Notes: generated by a model from the sequence alone, not told the origin. Positions 8,866 to 17,513 are shown, counted from the first letter of the stretch. The stretch is DNA of 64,000 bases from Streptococcus suis (GCF_902702775.1 NZ_LR738724.1:1116001-1180000); one strand, 5' to 3'. Numbers and translations are program-made.

Positions 8866-9759
8866 TTATTCAGCCTTGCGCAGTTTTTCAAGTGTCTCCT
8901 GAAAAATAGCTGGCGCTTCTGCCGTAAATTCAACAACCTCACCAGTTCTCGGATGGGTAAATCCAAGCGTTCTGGCATGAAGAAATTGACCATGCCCTTT
9001 TAGTGTTTTTCTTGGGCCGTAAGCCTCATCCCCCGCAACCGGATGACCAATATAAGCCATGTGGACACGAATTTGGTGAGTTCGCCCTGTTTCCAAGGTC
9101 AATTCCACCAAAGTGTAGTCACCAAAACGCTCCAGAACCTGAAAACGTGTCACAGCTTCTTTCCCTTTGGCAGTCACCGCTTGTTTCTTGCGGTCTTTTT
9201 CAGAACGACCAATCGGCGCCTCAATTACTCCGCGATCGTTTGGTAGATTGCCGTGGACAATGGCCCAATACTTACGAAGGGATTTCTTGTCTTTCAATTC
9301 AGCAGCAAGCTTTGTATGGGCATCATCGTTTTTAGCAACCATGAGCAGGCCAGAAGTATCCTTATCAATCCGATGAACAATTCCTGGTCGCAAGACACCA
9401 TTGATGCCTGACAAATCTTTTACGTGATAAAGGAGAGCATTAACTAGCGTTCCAGATGTGTGACCAGCCGACGGATGAACGACCATCCCTTGAGGTTTAT
9501 TTACAACAGCAACATCCTCGTCCTGAAAGACAATCTCTAAAGGAATATCCTCAGCAACATAGTCGATTTCTTCTACTTCTGGAATTTGATAGGTTAGGAC
9601 ATCTCCAACCTGTACACTATATTTAGCTTTTTTAGGCTGTCCATTGACCAAAACCTGACCAGCCTTAATCTGCTCATTTGCAACCGAACGAGACAAATCC
9701 GTCAAATCCGACAATGCCTTATCCAAACGAATGCCACCAACCTCAACTCTTACTTCCAT
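8866..9759 (-). CDS. rluD: RluA/RluD-family 23S rRNA pseudouridine synthase
   Basis: A protein of 297 aa. An N-terminal S4 RNA-binding domain (residues about 10-70, IRLDKALSDLTDLSRS) is followed by the catalytic domain with the signature HRIDKDTSGLLMVAKN, whose Asp is the nucleophile, and GRTHQIRVHMAYIGHP. Members convert uridines to pseudouridine in the large rRNA; exact sites are inferred from homology. The gene overlaps the end of lspA by 17 bp, so the two are translationally linked. Confidence 0.92.
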   Translation of the reverse strand: MEVRVEVGGIRLDKALSDLTDLSRSVANEQIKAGQVLVNGQPKKAKYSVQVGDVLTYQIPEVEEIDYVAEDIPLEIVFQDEDVAVVNKPQGMVVHPSAGHTSGTLVNALLYHVKDLSGINGVLRPGIVHRIDKDTSGLLMVAKNDDAHTKLAAELKDKKSLRKYWAIVHGNLPNDRGVIEAPIGRSEKDRKKQAVTAKGKEAVTRFQVLERFGDYTLVELTLETGRTHQIRVHMAYIGHPVAGDEAYGPRKTLKGHGQFLHARTLGFTHPRTGEVVEFTAEAPAIFQETLEKLRKAE

Positions 9760-10207
9760 TACTCTCTTCTTTCATAATACAAATAAATAAAATACCTACA
9801 CCAACTGTCAGACAAACATCTGCTACATTAAATACAGGGAAACTAATAAAATCCAAGTGAAACATGTCCACCACATATCCCAGTCTAAGACGATCAATAA
9901 AATTCCCAAGAGCACCAGCAATCATCAAAGACAGACTGAATAGAGTCCAGATATTGCCCTTGATCTGTTTGATATAGTACCACACTAGGCCTGTCACAGC
10001 TACAATTGTCATTATCGTGAAAAACCACTGCTGATTTTGTAAAATCGACCAGGCTGCACCATAATTTCTTAGATAAGCTAAGCTCATCAATCCTGGTATA
10101 AATTCCGTTACCGTATCTAATTCAACATTGGCAACTGTCCAAGCTTTTACAAGCTGGTCCAGACCAATTAATACTACCATCAAAAATGGAAATCCAATTT
10201 TACGCAT
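9743..10207 (-). CDS. lspA: Lipoprotein signal peptidase (signal peptidase II)
   Basis: A protein of 154 aa from MRKIGF. The AAGAAGG SD is 6 nt before this ATG and too close to the ATG at 10213. It cleaves prolipoproteins at the lipobox Cys. Four membrane segments are seen, with the catalytic Asp motifs GNFIDRLRLGYVVDM and FNVADVCLTVG near the C-terminus. The start overlaps the 3' end of the LysR gene and the end overlaps rluD, giving a tightly packed cpsY-lspA-rluD unit. Its substrates in this window include the LdcB-like lipoprotein. Confidence 0.96.
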   Translation of the reverse strand: MRKIGFPFLMVVLIGLDQLVKAWTVANVELDTVTEFIPGLMSLAYLRNYGAAWSILQNQQWFFTIMTIVAVTGLVWYYIKQIKGNIWTLFSLSLMIAGALGNFIDRLRLGYVVDMFHLDFISFPVFNVADVCLTVGVGILFICIMKEESNGSKS

Positions 10208-11114
10208 TTTCATCCTTCTTCTTATCAAAATATGCCTGCATGGTTTCAATAAAGTCTTTGGCACAAGAACTAAGTTCATCATTGGCTCGTTTAACGTAGA
10301 CCATGCGATTGTCTACCTTTCCTTTGAGAGGAATTACTGTAATGCCATTGACACTCTCATCATCAAGATAGCCCGAACCAGTTGCATAGGCATCCGTACG
10401 CTCCAAAATTCCATTCAAAGTAGCACGGTCTGTCACATCAAACACAACCGAGGAATCCGACGTATCAATCAAGTTCTCGGAATAATAGAGATAAGCCTCT
10501 TTTTCTTGAGTGAACCGTACGGTAGGTAGACCTACCAAATCTGCTGGCTCAATCTCAGCTTTCTTTGTCAAAGGATGATCTTCACGAAGGTAGATATGAG
10601 TCTGAAATGCAGACAAATCTACAGCTTGCAAGTGAAGTTTATCCAATTTCTGCATGATTCCTTTTGTATTTCTCTCGTTCAAATAAATAATACCAAGCTC
10701 GCTATAACCTTGAGCAACTTCATCTAAAATCTGTACTGTAGTCGATTCAAAAATGCGAAAATGAGGGTACTGCGGGTGGCTACGAGAGAACTCCGTAATC
10801 AATGGGGGAAGAAAATCATAATGCTGACTTGAAATTGAAAAAGTCTTCTCACCTTCCTCAGGTTGCAAATAGAGATGCTCAAACTGATCAAATCCCTTAA
10901 CTAAAGCCTGAGCTTTCTCATAGAATTCCATCCCTTTTTGTGTCAAAAAAGTTCCTGAACTAGTTCGGCTAAAAATTTGAAAACCTAACTCTTTTTCCAA
11001 ATCACGAATGGAAATAGACAAACTAGGCTGGGAAACGTACATTTTCTCTGCTGCCTCACGAAAAGTCCCGCTATTGGCAATCGCCACCACATAGCGCAAT
11101 TGTTGAATATTCAT
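10200..11114 (-). CDS. cpsY: LysR-type regulator, CpsY/MtaR-like
   Basis: A protein of 304 aa. The winged helix-turn-helix is at residues 1-60 (MNIQQLRYVVAIANSGTF, then SQPSLSISIRDLEKELG), followed by a type 2 periplasmic-binding effector domain. In streptococci the homologue next to lspA is called CpsY (or MtaR in group B streptococcus), where it controls methionine uptake and related functions. I infer the same here from sequence type and from the conserved lspA-rluD context. Stop and lspA start overlap. Confidence 0.8.
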   Translation of the reverse strand: MNIQQLRYVVAIANSGTFREAAEKMYVSQPSLSISIRDLEKELGFQIFSRTSSGTFLTQKGMEFYEKAQALVKGFDQFEHLYLQPEEGEKTFSISSQHYDFLPPLITEFSRSHPQYPHFRIFESTTVQILDEVAQGYSELGIIYLNERNTKGIMQKLDKLHLQAVDLSAFQTHIYLREDHPLTKKAEIEPADLVGLPTVRFTQEKEAYLYYSENLIDTSDSSVVFDVTDRATLNGILERTDAYATGSGYLDDESVNGITVIPLKGKVDNRMVYVKRANDELSSCAKDFIETMQAYFDKKKDENA

Positions 11115-11170
11115 CGACTCGTCCTTTCTTCATTCCAATTTCCTATCTTTCTATTATACCACATAATAAA

Positions 11171-11194
11171 ACCACCAGCAAAATTGCTAGTGGT
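11171..11194 (-). terminator. Terminator of the GNAT gene
   Basis: ACCACTAGCAATTTTGCTGGTGGT followed by TTTATTAT on the minus strand, 7 nt after the stop codon. Confidence 0.75.
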
Positions 11195-11200
11195 AAGTGA

Positions 11201-11656
11201 TTATAACTTTTTAATCATGATAAGACAGGGATTCCATTCGTCCCACAAGTTTGGAAAAACTTCTAACTTAGCAAAACCACAAGAATGATAAAAAGCAATG
11301 GTCTTGTCGTATGTTTCATAGTGCCCTTGGTCAACCGTTTTTACTTGTAGATAGGCATATGATTTTCTCGCCTCTCCTTCCAATGCTTGCATCAACGCTC
11401 GACCCAGTCCTTTTCGATGATGAGATTTTTTAACACCCATACAGTGAACTTCCCCACAATCGTCAGAGGTGCACGTTAAGGTTACGAATCCTACTGGCTC
11501 ATCTTCGTCAAATGCCGCCCATAATGGCAGCAAACTCCCATCTTGAATATATTCTTTAGTGCTTTCAGGTAAGCCAAACCACTCAGGTAAATCTGCCAAT
11601 ACCATTTTTATAATATCAGCTTTTTCAACTGAATCTCTTATTGCTACAATTTGCAT
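11201..11656 (-). CDS. GNAT family N-acetyltransferase
   Basis: A protein of 151 aa from MQIVAIRDS, chosen because AAGGAG lies 7 nt upstream. The acetyl-CoA-binding motif A is GVKKSHHRKGLGRALMQAL (Q/RxxGxG/A type, about residues 73-91), and FYHSCGFAKLEVFPNLWD is motif B. The substrate is unknown; PEWFGLPESTKEYI near the N-terminus is shared with uncharacterised Firmicute GNATs. It is preceded by a 21-codon ORF and alternative hairpins that can pair with its SD, and by a promoter whose -10 box sits inside a palindrome. Regulated expression, perhaps by ribosome stalling, is inferred. Confidence 0.88.
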   Translation of the reverse strand: MQIVAIRDSVEKADIIKMVLADLPEWFGLPESTKEYIQDGSLLPLWAAFDEDEPVGFVTLTCTSDDCGEVHCMGVKKSHHRKGLGRALMQALEGEARKSYAYLQVKTVDQGHYETYDKTIAFYHSCGFAKLEVFPNLWDEWNPCLIMIKKL

Positions 11657-11670
11657 TATTTTCTCCTTTC

Positions 11671-11694
11671 GGAGGTTAAATTGCCTTAACCTCC
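11671..11694 (-). promoter_or_regulatory. Attenuator-like hairpin between leader ORF and GNAT gene
   Basis: GGAGGTTAA-GGCAAT-TTAACCTCC is a perfect 9-bp stem. Its 3' arm CCTCC can instead pair with the following AGGAG (the GNAT SD) as CTCC-GAAA-GGAG. The leader ORF stop codon lies in the 3' arm. There is no U tract, so it is not a terminator. Confidence 0.65.
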
Positions 11695-11741
11695 TTACTC
11701 TTGATTCCTTGTTTTTTGACATATCTTACTATTGCTTTCAT
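11676..11741 (-). CDS. 21-aa leader peptide upstream of the GNAT gene
   Basis: ATG at 11741 with a GGGAGGCG SD 7 nt upstream; it encodes MKAIVRYVKKQGIKSKEVKAI and stops with TAA 19 nt before the GNAT ATG. The peptide is basic and has no recognisable family. Its last codons form one arm of the 9-bp hairpin, so its translation should influence folding around the GNAT SD. That it is translated is inferred from the strong SD. Confidence 0.6.
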   Translation of the reverse strand: MKAIVRYVKKQGIKSKEVKAI

Positions 11742-11767
11742 TTGAATCGCCTCCCTTCATTCTATTG

Positions 11768-11804
11768 TATGGTAATACTACCATATATTACTCGTGTCAG
11801 TCAA
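11768..11804 (-). promoter_or_regulatory. Promoter with palindromic operator over the -10 box
   Basis: TTGACT (11799-11804), 18-nt spacer, TAGTAT (11775-11780) on the minus strand. The -10 is the centre of TATGGTAGTATTACCATA (11768-11785), a 7-bp inverted repeat, a likely repressor site. The rest of the 11657-11963 gap holds the leader ORF, the rpmA terminator and about 100 bp without visible features. Confidence 0.6.
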
Positions 11805-11907
11805 CCTATATTCACATGTTCATTTTCAACTAATAACTTTTTATATAACTACCAGTGCCTGATCATTTCACATCAAACCCTTGGTAAATGAAAAATGGAG
11901 ATTAAAA

Positions 11908-11942
11908 CAAAAAAACAGGCCTTCCGAAATCTCGGAAAGCCT
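11908..11942 (-). terminator. Terminator of the rplU-rpmA operon
   Basis: AGGCTTTCCGA-GATT-TCGGAAGGCCT followed by GTTTTTTTG on the minus strand. Confidence 0.85.
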
Positions 11943-11963
11943 ATTGTTAAGCCATTTTCAGAC

Positions 11964-12257
11964 TTATTTTGCGATTGGGTAAACAGATACTTGTTTCTTA
12001 TCGCGACCTTTACGTTCGAAGCGTACAACGCCTTCTACTTTAGCGTAAAGAGTGTCATCTCCACCACGACCTACGTTAGCTCCTGGGTAGATTTTTGTAC
12101 CACGTTGGCGGTAAAGGATTGAACCACCTGATACAGTTTGGCCGTCAGCAGCTTTCGCACCAAGGCGTTTTGCTTGTGAGTCACGACCGTTTGACGTTGA
12201 ACCTCCACCTTTTTTGTGGGCCATAAATTGCAAGTTAGCAAGATTCAAGTTTAACAT
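11964..12257 (-). CDS. rpmA: 50S ribosomal protein L27 (with N-terminal extension)
   Basis: A protein of 97 aa. The start [27 protein letters not shown] shows the Firmicute N-terminal extension, cleaved after the LQFMA-type site by the protease Prp in characterised species. The mature part begins HKKGGGST, the tail that reaches towards the peptidyl-transferase centre. It follows rplU after only 46 bp. In several streptococci the prp gene lies between these two; here there is no room for it. The SD is CGGAGG. Confidence 0.97.
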   Translation of the reverse strand: MLNLNLANLQFMAHKKGGGSTSNGRDSQAKRLGAKAADGQTVSGGSILYRQRGTKIYPGANVGRGGDDTLYAKVEGVVRFERKGRDKKQVSVYPIAK

Positions 12258-12303
12258 ATGTTATTCCTCCGAATTTCTGTAATGATTGCTTCAAGCTACG
12301 CGA

Positions 12304-12618
12304 TTAAGCGTTGATAGCGTTGATAACAACTTTTGTGTAAGGTTGACGGTGACCTTGTTTGCGGTGGCTACCTTTTTTAGGTTTGTACTTGAAGGTAACA
12401 ACTTTTTTCTGTTTACCTTGTTTTTCAACAGTACCAACAACAGTAGCGCCTGCTACAAGTGGAGTACCCACAACAGTTTTCTCACCACCAACAAGAACTA
12501 CTTCTTCGAAAGTAACTTCTTGACCTGCTTCAACGTTCAATTTTTCAACGTAGATAGCTTGACCGACTTCAACTTTAACTTGTTTGCCGCCAGTTTTAAT
12601 GATTGCATATGTGCTCAT
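12304..12618 (-). CDS. rplU: 50S ribosomal protein L21
   Basis: A protein of 104 aa, start [19 protein letters not shown] and end [16 protein letters not shown], standard L21 features. It binds 23S rRNA domain I. The SD AGGAGGTGCATA is strong. The leader of about 140 nt (12619-12762) between promoter and start is GC-richer and structured, and its position corresponds to the known L21 leader RNA of Firmicutes. It is cotranscribed with rpmA. Confidence 0.97.
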   Translation of the reverse strand: MSTYAIIKTGGKQVKVEVGQAIYVEKLNVEAGQEVTFEEVVLVGGEKTVVGTPLVAGATVVGTVEKQGKQKKVVTFKYKPKKGSHRKQGHRQPYTKVVINAINA

Positions 12619-12762
12619 TATGCACCTCCTATGATTTTTGGGCCTTGCCCGAATTTAATGTGAAGACTCGCCTAGTACCGTGGGACGAACCACTTACTCT
12701 ACTCTCATCGAAAGAACGGCATTCGTGCGGTTGCACAGGAAATGTGCATAGTCAACAGTCCT
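12619..12762 (-). ncRNA. L21 leader RNA (5' UTR of rplU)
   Basis: The long untranslated leader of rplU. Segments such as TGTGCAACCGCACGAATGCCG and TTCGGGCAAGGCCCAA give local hairpins. Firmicutes have a described L21 leader motif at this place; assignment is by position, not by covariance search. Confidence 0.55.
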
Positions 12763-12790
12763 ATTATAACAAAAACACCTGCAAATGCAA
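12763..12790 (-). promoter_or_regulatory. Promoter of rplU-rpmA, embedded in the brnQ terminator
   Basis: TTGCAT, 16-nt spacer, TATAAT on the minus strand. The -35 and part of the spacer are the arms of the hairpin at 12771-12797, so a terminator and a promoter share bases. Confidence 0.7.
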
Positions 12791-12797
12791 GTGTTTT
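12771..12797 (-). terminator. Terminator after brnQ
   Basis: AACACTTGCATTTGCAGGTGTT followed by TTTGTT on the minus strand. Confidence 0.75.
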
Positions 12798-12809
12798 GTA
12801 TCACTTTTC

Positions 12810-14135
12810 TTACATTTCAAAAACTTCGCTCTCCTGCTTGTTTGGTAAGAATAGAGAGAGGACGATTCCGACAAGAGCTGGTAATAACCATGCTAATGAT
12901 TGTCCAGCCAATGGCAAAGCTGAAATAACTTTTGAAACAGCTGTCCAACCAAATTGACCAGCCAAAACTTCTACCAATGACAAAGCTGTCACTACTCCCA
13001 CAGTTAATTGCATACCGTAGGTCGAAAGCGGTACAAATTTGTTCACAATGGTAATCAAGACAATATAGATGGTAATCGGATAGAGAACCAAAAGAACTGG
13101 AACTGAGAAAGTGATGATATTGTTCAAACCGAGGTTAGCAATCCCAAAACCAATCAAAGTAAAAATTGTCGCATAGACTTTGTAGCTAAAACGTGGGAAA
13201 CGCTCAGCGAAAAATTCACCTGAAGAAACAATCAAGCCAGCCGTTGTCGTAAAGCAAGTCACGATAACCATGGCAGCTAAGAAAATTTGTGCACCTGGCC
13301 CAAAAATAGCCTGTGTTGCTTGAGAAAGAATGTAAACACCCTTGTTGGTATCGGAAGCCAAAACATCAGCAGGAACTGGGAAATGATTACCTAGGAAAGC
13401 CAAACCGACATATAGTGCTGAGAAAGCTAAGGCTACAACAAAACCAACAGACCAGATGGTTGAAACATATTCTTTCTTGCTGGAGAAACCAAGTTGTTTT
13501 AAGGTATTCACCGCTACAACACTAAAGGCAATTGAGGCAAGGGCATCGAGGGTGTTGTATCCTTCAATAAATCCTGTACCAAATGCCTGTCCTGCTGAGT
13601 AAGCATCGGCTGCAGGAAGTGGATTTGTAGAACCATATTTAACAATACCTAGCACCACTAAAATCACAATCAAAATGGCAAAAACAGGGGTTAAAATACG
13701 TCCGATACTGTTTAAGATTTGAGATGGATTGAGGGCAATCAAATAAGCTGCCACAAAGTAAAGGGCTGTAAAGCCAAACAACCAGATACCCAGATTCGCA
13801 TCGCCCAACAATGGCGCAATACCAATTTCAAAGGACGTTGTTGCTGTACGCGGAATGGCAAAGAAAGGACCGATAGCCAAATACAAGGCAACAAGATAGA
13901 CCGTTGCAAAGGCTGGAGAAATCTTACGAGAAATCTCATGTACATAACCTTTTGGGTTTAAGGTGCCGACGATCAAGGCAACGACAGCAATACCGACACC
14001 CGATACGACAAATCCTAAAATAGCTGGCCAGAAATTCTCACCCGATAAGACACCAAGTGCAGGTGGGAAAATCAAGTTTCCTGCACCAAAAAACATACCA
14101 AACAGGAGTAAACCTGTTAGCGCTCCTTTTTTCAT
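12810..14135 (-). CDS. brnQ: Branched-chain amino acid transport system II carrier (BrnQ)
   Basis: A protein of 441 aa from MKKGALTGLLLFGMFFGAGNLIFPP, with AAGGAG 7 nt upstream. It is an LIVCS-family sodium- or proton-coupled symporter for Leu, Ile and Val with about 12 transmembrane segments. The N-terminal FGAGNLIFPPALG motif is characteristic. It is flanked by two terminators (14207-14232 upstream for thiI, 12771-12797 downstream), so it is monocistronic. ilvE at 22.4 kb handles the same amino acids. Confidence 0.95.
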   Translation of the reverse strand: MKKGALTGLLLFGMFFGAGNLIFPPALGVLSGENFWPAILGFVVSGVGIAVVALIVGTLNPKGYVHEISRKISPAFATVYLVALYLAIGPFFAIPRTATTSFEIGIAPLLGDANLGIWLFGFTALYFVAAYLIALNPSQILNSIGRILTPVFAILIVILVVLGIVKYGSTNPLPAADAYSAGQAFGTGFIEGYNTLDALASIAFSVVAVNTLKQLGFSSKKEYVSTIWSVGFVVALAFSALYVGLAFLGNHFPVPADVLASDTNKGVYILSQATQAIFGPGAQIFLAAMVIVTCFTTTAGLIVSSGEFFAERFPRFSYKVYATIFTLIGFGIANLGLNNIITFSVPVLLVLYPITIYIVLITIVNKFVPLSTYGMQLTVGVVTALSLVEVLAGQFGWTAVSKVISALPLAGQSLAWLLPALVGIVLSLFLPNKQESEVFEM

Positions 14136-14206
14136 AATAACTCCTTTGTATTTTTTATGAAGTCTTATTATATCATACAAATTCGATTTTTCCGAACGAT
14201 TCGTAT

Positions 14207-14232
14207 TAAAAAATCCAGCAATAACTGGATTT
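14207..14232 (-). terminator. Terminator of the nifS-thiI operon
   Basis: AAATCCAG-TTATTG-CTGGATTTTTT on the minus strand, 25 nt after thiI. Confidence 0.85.
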
Positions 14233-14257
14233 ACATGTATGTCGAAATAATTGTATG

Positions 14258-15475
14258 CTACAGTAAGTCTTCAATCAAACTATCCACTTCGTCTTTCACT
14301 TCCTCTTTCGGTGTGATTTCAGTTACGATAATCCCAGCCACAGCACGTTCTACCAAGCCTTCTACATCCATACGGGCTTCGTACTGCTCGACGTTTTTAA
14401 TTTTAGGGTTGGTTTTTGGACGGTCAGGGGCAAAGATGGTACAGCAATCCTCAAATGGCTGGATGGAAATGTCAAATGTATCAATTTCTTGAGCAATATC
14501 AATGATTTCCAACTTGTCCATGGTAACGACTGGACGGATAACAGGTGTATTTGTCACCGCATTGATAGCCTGCATGGATTCCAAGGTCTGACTTGCCACT
14601 TGTCCTAGACTTTCACCATTAATAATAACCATGGCACCACGCTCTTCCCGTACTCGGTCTGTAATCCGCATCATGAAGCGACGCGTCAAGGTCATCAAAT
14701 AAGCTTCAGGTGCCTTTTCCTTGATTTCTTCCTGAATTTCTGTAAACGGCACTTCGATAAAGGTGATATTACCACCAAAGGCAGTCAATTTACGAGTCAA
14801 ATCATGGGCTTTTTTAAGCGCACCTGGGCTAGTATAAGGCGGACTTGCAAAGTGCAGGGCTTCGATTTCAACCCCACGTTTCAGTGCTAAATAGCCCGCA
14901 ACAGGCGAATCAATACCACCTGATAGCATGAGCGTACCCTTGCCAGATGTACCAACTGGAAGACCGCCTGCCCCCTTGATTTCTTCATGGGAAATATAAG
15001 CTGCGTCAGGACGAATTTCCACTCGCAAGGTAATATCTGGTGACTTCATTTGCACTTGCACATTTGGAATAGCTGTAAAAACCACATCTCCAAGGACTTG
15101 GTTAAGGTCACGGCTGTCCAATTCAAAACTGTGGTCGCTACGACGTGCCGCAATCTTGAAAGTCATCCCTTCCTTGTAAATGGACTGCATAATCTCCACA
15201 ACCGCCTCTTTCAAGGCTGGAACAGACTTTTCAATCTTATAAGATGGTGCGAAATTTTGGATCCCAAAAATCTTCTTCAAAGAAGCTGAGACTTCCTGAT
15301 AATCTGCCCCGTTCAAATAGACATGACCACGGTCACGGTCAAAATAAACGGTCACTTCTGGGTAAACAGAAAGGACATGCTTGATATTATTGCGGAGTTT
15401 GTTAACAAACCGCATCTTGTTTTTCCCTTTAGTTGACAATTCGCCGTAGCGAATCATAATTTCTGAATAGTTCAA
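14258..15475 (-). CDS. thiI: tRNA 4-thiouridine synthase ThiI
   Basis: A protein of 405 aa. The domains in order are a ferredoxin-like domain, THUMP (about residues 60-165) and a PP-loop ATPase with [17 protein letters not shown] (about 184-200). A Cys pair is seen in FEDCCTIF. Adenylated uridine 8 of tRNA receives sulfur from NifS/IscS. The conserved start [11 protein letters not shown] corresponds to a TTG codon (15473-15475); no ATG fits. The upstream neighbour is unusual: the cysteine desulfurase is normally adjacent, but a foreign-looking gene ends 4 bp upstream here. Confidence 0.96.
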   Translation of the reverse strand: MNYSEIMIRYGELSTKGKNKMRFVNKLRNNIKHVLSVYPEVTVYFDRDRGHVYLNGADYQEVSASLKKIFGIQNFAPSYKIEKSVPALKEAVVEIMQSIYKEGMTFKIAARRSDHSFELDSRDLNQVLGDVVFTAIPNVQVQMKSPDITLRVEIRPDAAYISHEEIKGAGGLPVGTSGKGTLMLSGGIDSPVAGYLALKRGVEIEALHFASPPYTSPGALKKAHDLTRKLTAFGGNITFIEVPFTEIQEEIKEKAPEAYLMTLTRRFMMRITDRVREERGAMVIINGESLGQVASQTLESMQAINAVTNTPVIRPVVTMDKLEIIDIAQEIDTFDISIQPFEDCCTIFAPDRPKTNPKIKNVEQYEARMDVEGLVERAVAGIIVTEITPKEEVKDEVDSLIEDLL

Positions 15476-15479
15476 TAGT

Positions 15480-16364
15480 CTACTGCCTACTTCCTATAAT
15501 ATTTTTAAGTTCTGAAACCATCAACTCCGGTTTCTCTGAATCAATTTGAATAATTTTATCTTCATCCAAACGATGAGAAGTATTTGAAAAAGAGAGGATA
15601 ACCTTATTGTATTCTAATGCTTTACTAATTATTTCATCTACTTCTCTACCATGATTGATATCTAAGTAACAATCTGCTTGCTTCAGTAATATATCCAAAC
15701 TATAATCTGCATACACCAATGGATAAAGTTGACAGTTGGAAAATTTGCGCCCTAATTGTTCCAAACTTGAAGAGATACAGGTTGGAGCAGCTATATGAAA
15801 ATCCATCTCCGGTAAATGTTCCAGCAGATACTCAATATGCTCAATCCTATCTGATACTGTAAGGATAAAAGCATGTGTACTGGCTTGTTCTCTTTTCTTT
15901 ATAACTAAATTCTTTTGACCATATACCAAAGAATCATTTGGAACATCTTTTGTAACAACAGTCCCTGCACCGATGATTACATTATCTCCAATGGTGACTC
16001 CTTTTGTAATCACACAGTTCGCTCCAATCCAGGAATTTTTGCCAATTACAACTGGAGCAACTGTAGAAGACAACCTGCCAATATGGTAAGCAGAATAAGA
16101 ATGATCAAAGTCAAAAATTCGCACACCATCTCCTAGCATAGTATTTTCACCAATCTCAATCGAGTGAAAACAACGGATATTCGAATAGTTGTTGATATAA
16201 ACATTGTCACCCAATGTTAAAGACGCACCATTGTTGACTTCAATACTGATAAAATTACGCAAAACAACATTATTTCCAACTGAGAGTTTCCCAACTGGCG
16301 AAAGCTGAAAATCATAAAAACTTCCTTTTTTGATTAACTTTGATTCCGAAAGAACATCCGTCAT
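15480..16364 (-). CDS. Acyltransferase (left-handed beta-helix) fused to GtfB-like glycosyltransferase domain
   Basis: A protein of 294 aa. Residues about 20-155 show hexapeptide repeats (for example [37 protein letters not shown]) and the putative catalytic His in FDFDHSY, as in Maa/NodL-type O-acetyltransferases. Residues about 165-294 resemble the C-terminal part of the GtfB-type glycosylation protein of the accessory Sec system ([33 protein letters not shown]). Such a pair of domains suggests modification of a surface glycan or glycoprotein. It lies between nifS and thiI with gaps of 6 and 4 bp, so it shares their transcript though not obviously their pathway. The SD is AAGGTAG. Confidence 0.7.
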   Translation of the reverse strand: MTDVLSESKLIKKGSFYDFQLSPVGKLSVGNNVVLRNFISIEVNNGASLTLGDNVYINNYSNIRCFHSIEIGENTMLGDGVRIFDFDHSYSAYHIGRLSSTVAPVVIGKNSWIGANCVITKGVTIGDNVIIGAGTVVTKDVPNDSLVYGQKNLVIKKREQASTHAFILTVSDRIEHIEYLLEHLPEMDFHIAAPTCISSSLEQLGRKFSNCQLYPLVYADYSLDILLKQADCYLDINHGREVDEIISKALEYNKVILSFSNTSHRLDEDKIIQIDSEKPELMVSELKNIIGSRQ

Positions 16365-16370
16365 CAGTTG

Positions 16371-17513
16371 CTACCTTACTTTCTGTGTGTTCTGATAAAT
16401 TTGTTTGAAAATCGTGAGGAATTGTTCAATTTGCCCCATATCGTTGTCATCATCCAAGCTGATACGGACGGCAGTTTGAGCCAACTTCTGCGGAACACCC
16501 ATAGCAATCAGTGTTCCAGCTGGTTTTCCAGCCTTGGATGAGCAGGCTGAGGTGGTCGAAATGTAAATCTGGTGATCTTCAAAGGCGTGGACAATGACTT
16601 CGCCTCGAATATTCTTAATCCCAAAGGTCACAATGCTTGGCACAAAGTCCTCTAGCCCAGAAAAGACTGTCACATCGGCATATTTGCCCAATTCATCCAC
16701 AAGAATCTGCTTCATAGCTGCCAGCCGCTTCTGGCTATCTACCGCCTTGTCCAAGGTCAAGCGGAGCGCCTTAGCAGTCGCGGCGATACCAGCCACATTT
16801 TCCGTTGTTGAGCGTTTGTCGCTTTCCTGCCCTCCTCCTGTCAATAGCGGAGCGATTTTCTTGCCAGCTTTGACATAGACGAAACCGACTCCTCTGACAG
16901 AGTGGAATTTGTGACCTGAAAAACTAGCAAAATCAACTCGGTCTGTCAGATACCCTTCCGTTGGCACCTTGCCGATAGCCTGCACAGCATCCACATGGAA
17001 GGAAATGGTTGGCTTATCAGCTAACAGTTGAGATATTTCCTGAATGGGCTGAATGGAACCAATTTCATTGTTGACGGCCATGATAGAAACCAGTGTGGTA
17101 TCTGGACGAATCAAGCTTTCTAAGGCTGAAACATCCACAAAACCTTGGGCATTGACCGGAGCCAAATCAACCTCAAAACCTTGCGTTTTGAGCCAAAGTG
17201 CTGATTCTTTTACCGCTGGATGCTCAATTGCTGACACGATGATGTGCTTGCCCAGATGTGCCTTTTCAAATGCCACTCCCTTGATGACCCAGTTGTCACC
17301 TTCCGTACCACCTGAGGTAAAAAAGATTTCCTTGCTATCCTTGCCAAGCAATTCTGCGATTTGCTTGCGAGATGCTTCCAAAATACGGGTTGCCTGACTG
17401 CCGAGACTATGGAGGCTAGAGGGATTTCCCCAGATTTTTGTCGCCACTTCCGTATAGGTCTTGAGAACTTCTGGATAGACCTGAGTCGTGGCTGCATTGT
17501 CAAAATAAATCAT
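16371..17513 (-). CDS. nifS: Cysteine desulfurase (NifS/IscS family)
   Basis: A protein of 380 aa, a PLP enzyme that takes sulfur from cysteine as a persulfide. The PLP lysine motif is SGHKFHSVRGVGF (about residue 200) and the catalytic Cys lies in STTSACSSKAGKPAGT (about 325). The N-terminus MIYFDNAATTQVYPEV is typical. As first gene of the operon that ends with thiI it most likely supplies sulfur for tRNA s4U8. The promoter is probably TTGCCG-N18-TAAAAT about 45 nt upstream. Confidence 0.93.
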   Translation of the reverse strand: MIYFDNAATTQVYPEVLKTYTEVATKIWGNPSSLHSLGSQATRILEASRKQIAELLGKDSKEIFFTSGGTEGDNWVIKGVAFEKAHLGKHIIVSAIEHPAVKESALWLKTQGFEVDLAPVNAQGFVDVSALESLIRPDTTLVSIMAVNNEIGSIQPIQEISQLLADKPTISFHVDAVQAIGKVPTEGYLTDRVDFASFSGHKFHSVRGVGFVYVKAGKKIAPLLTGGGQESDKRSTTENVAGIAATAKALRLTLDKAVDSQKRLAAMKQILVDELGKYADVTVFSGLEDFVPSIVTFGIKNIRGEVIVHAFEDHQIYISTTSACSSKAGKPAGTLIAMGVPQKLAQTAVRISLDDDNDMGQIEQFLTIFKQIYQNTQKVR

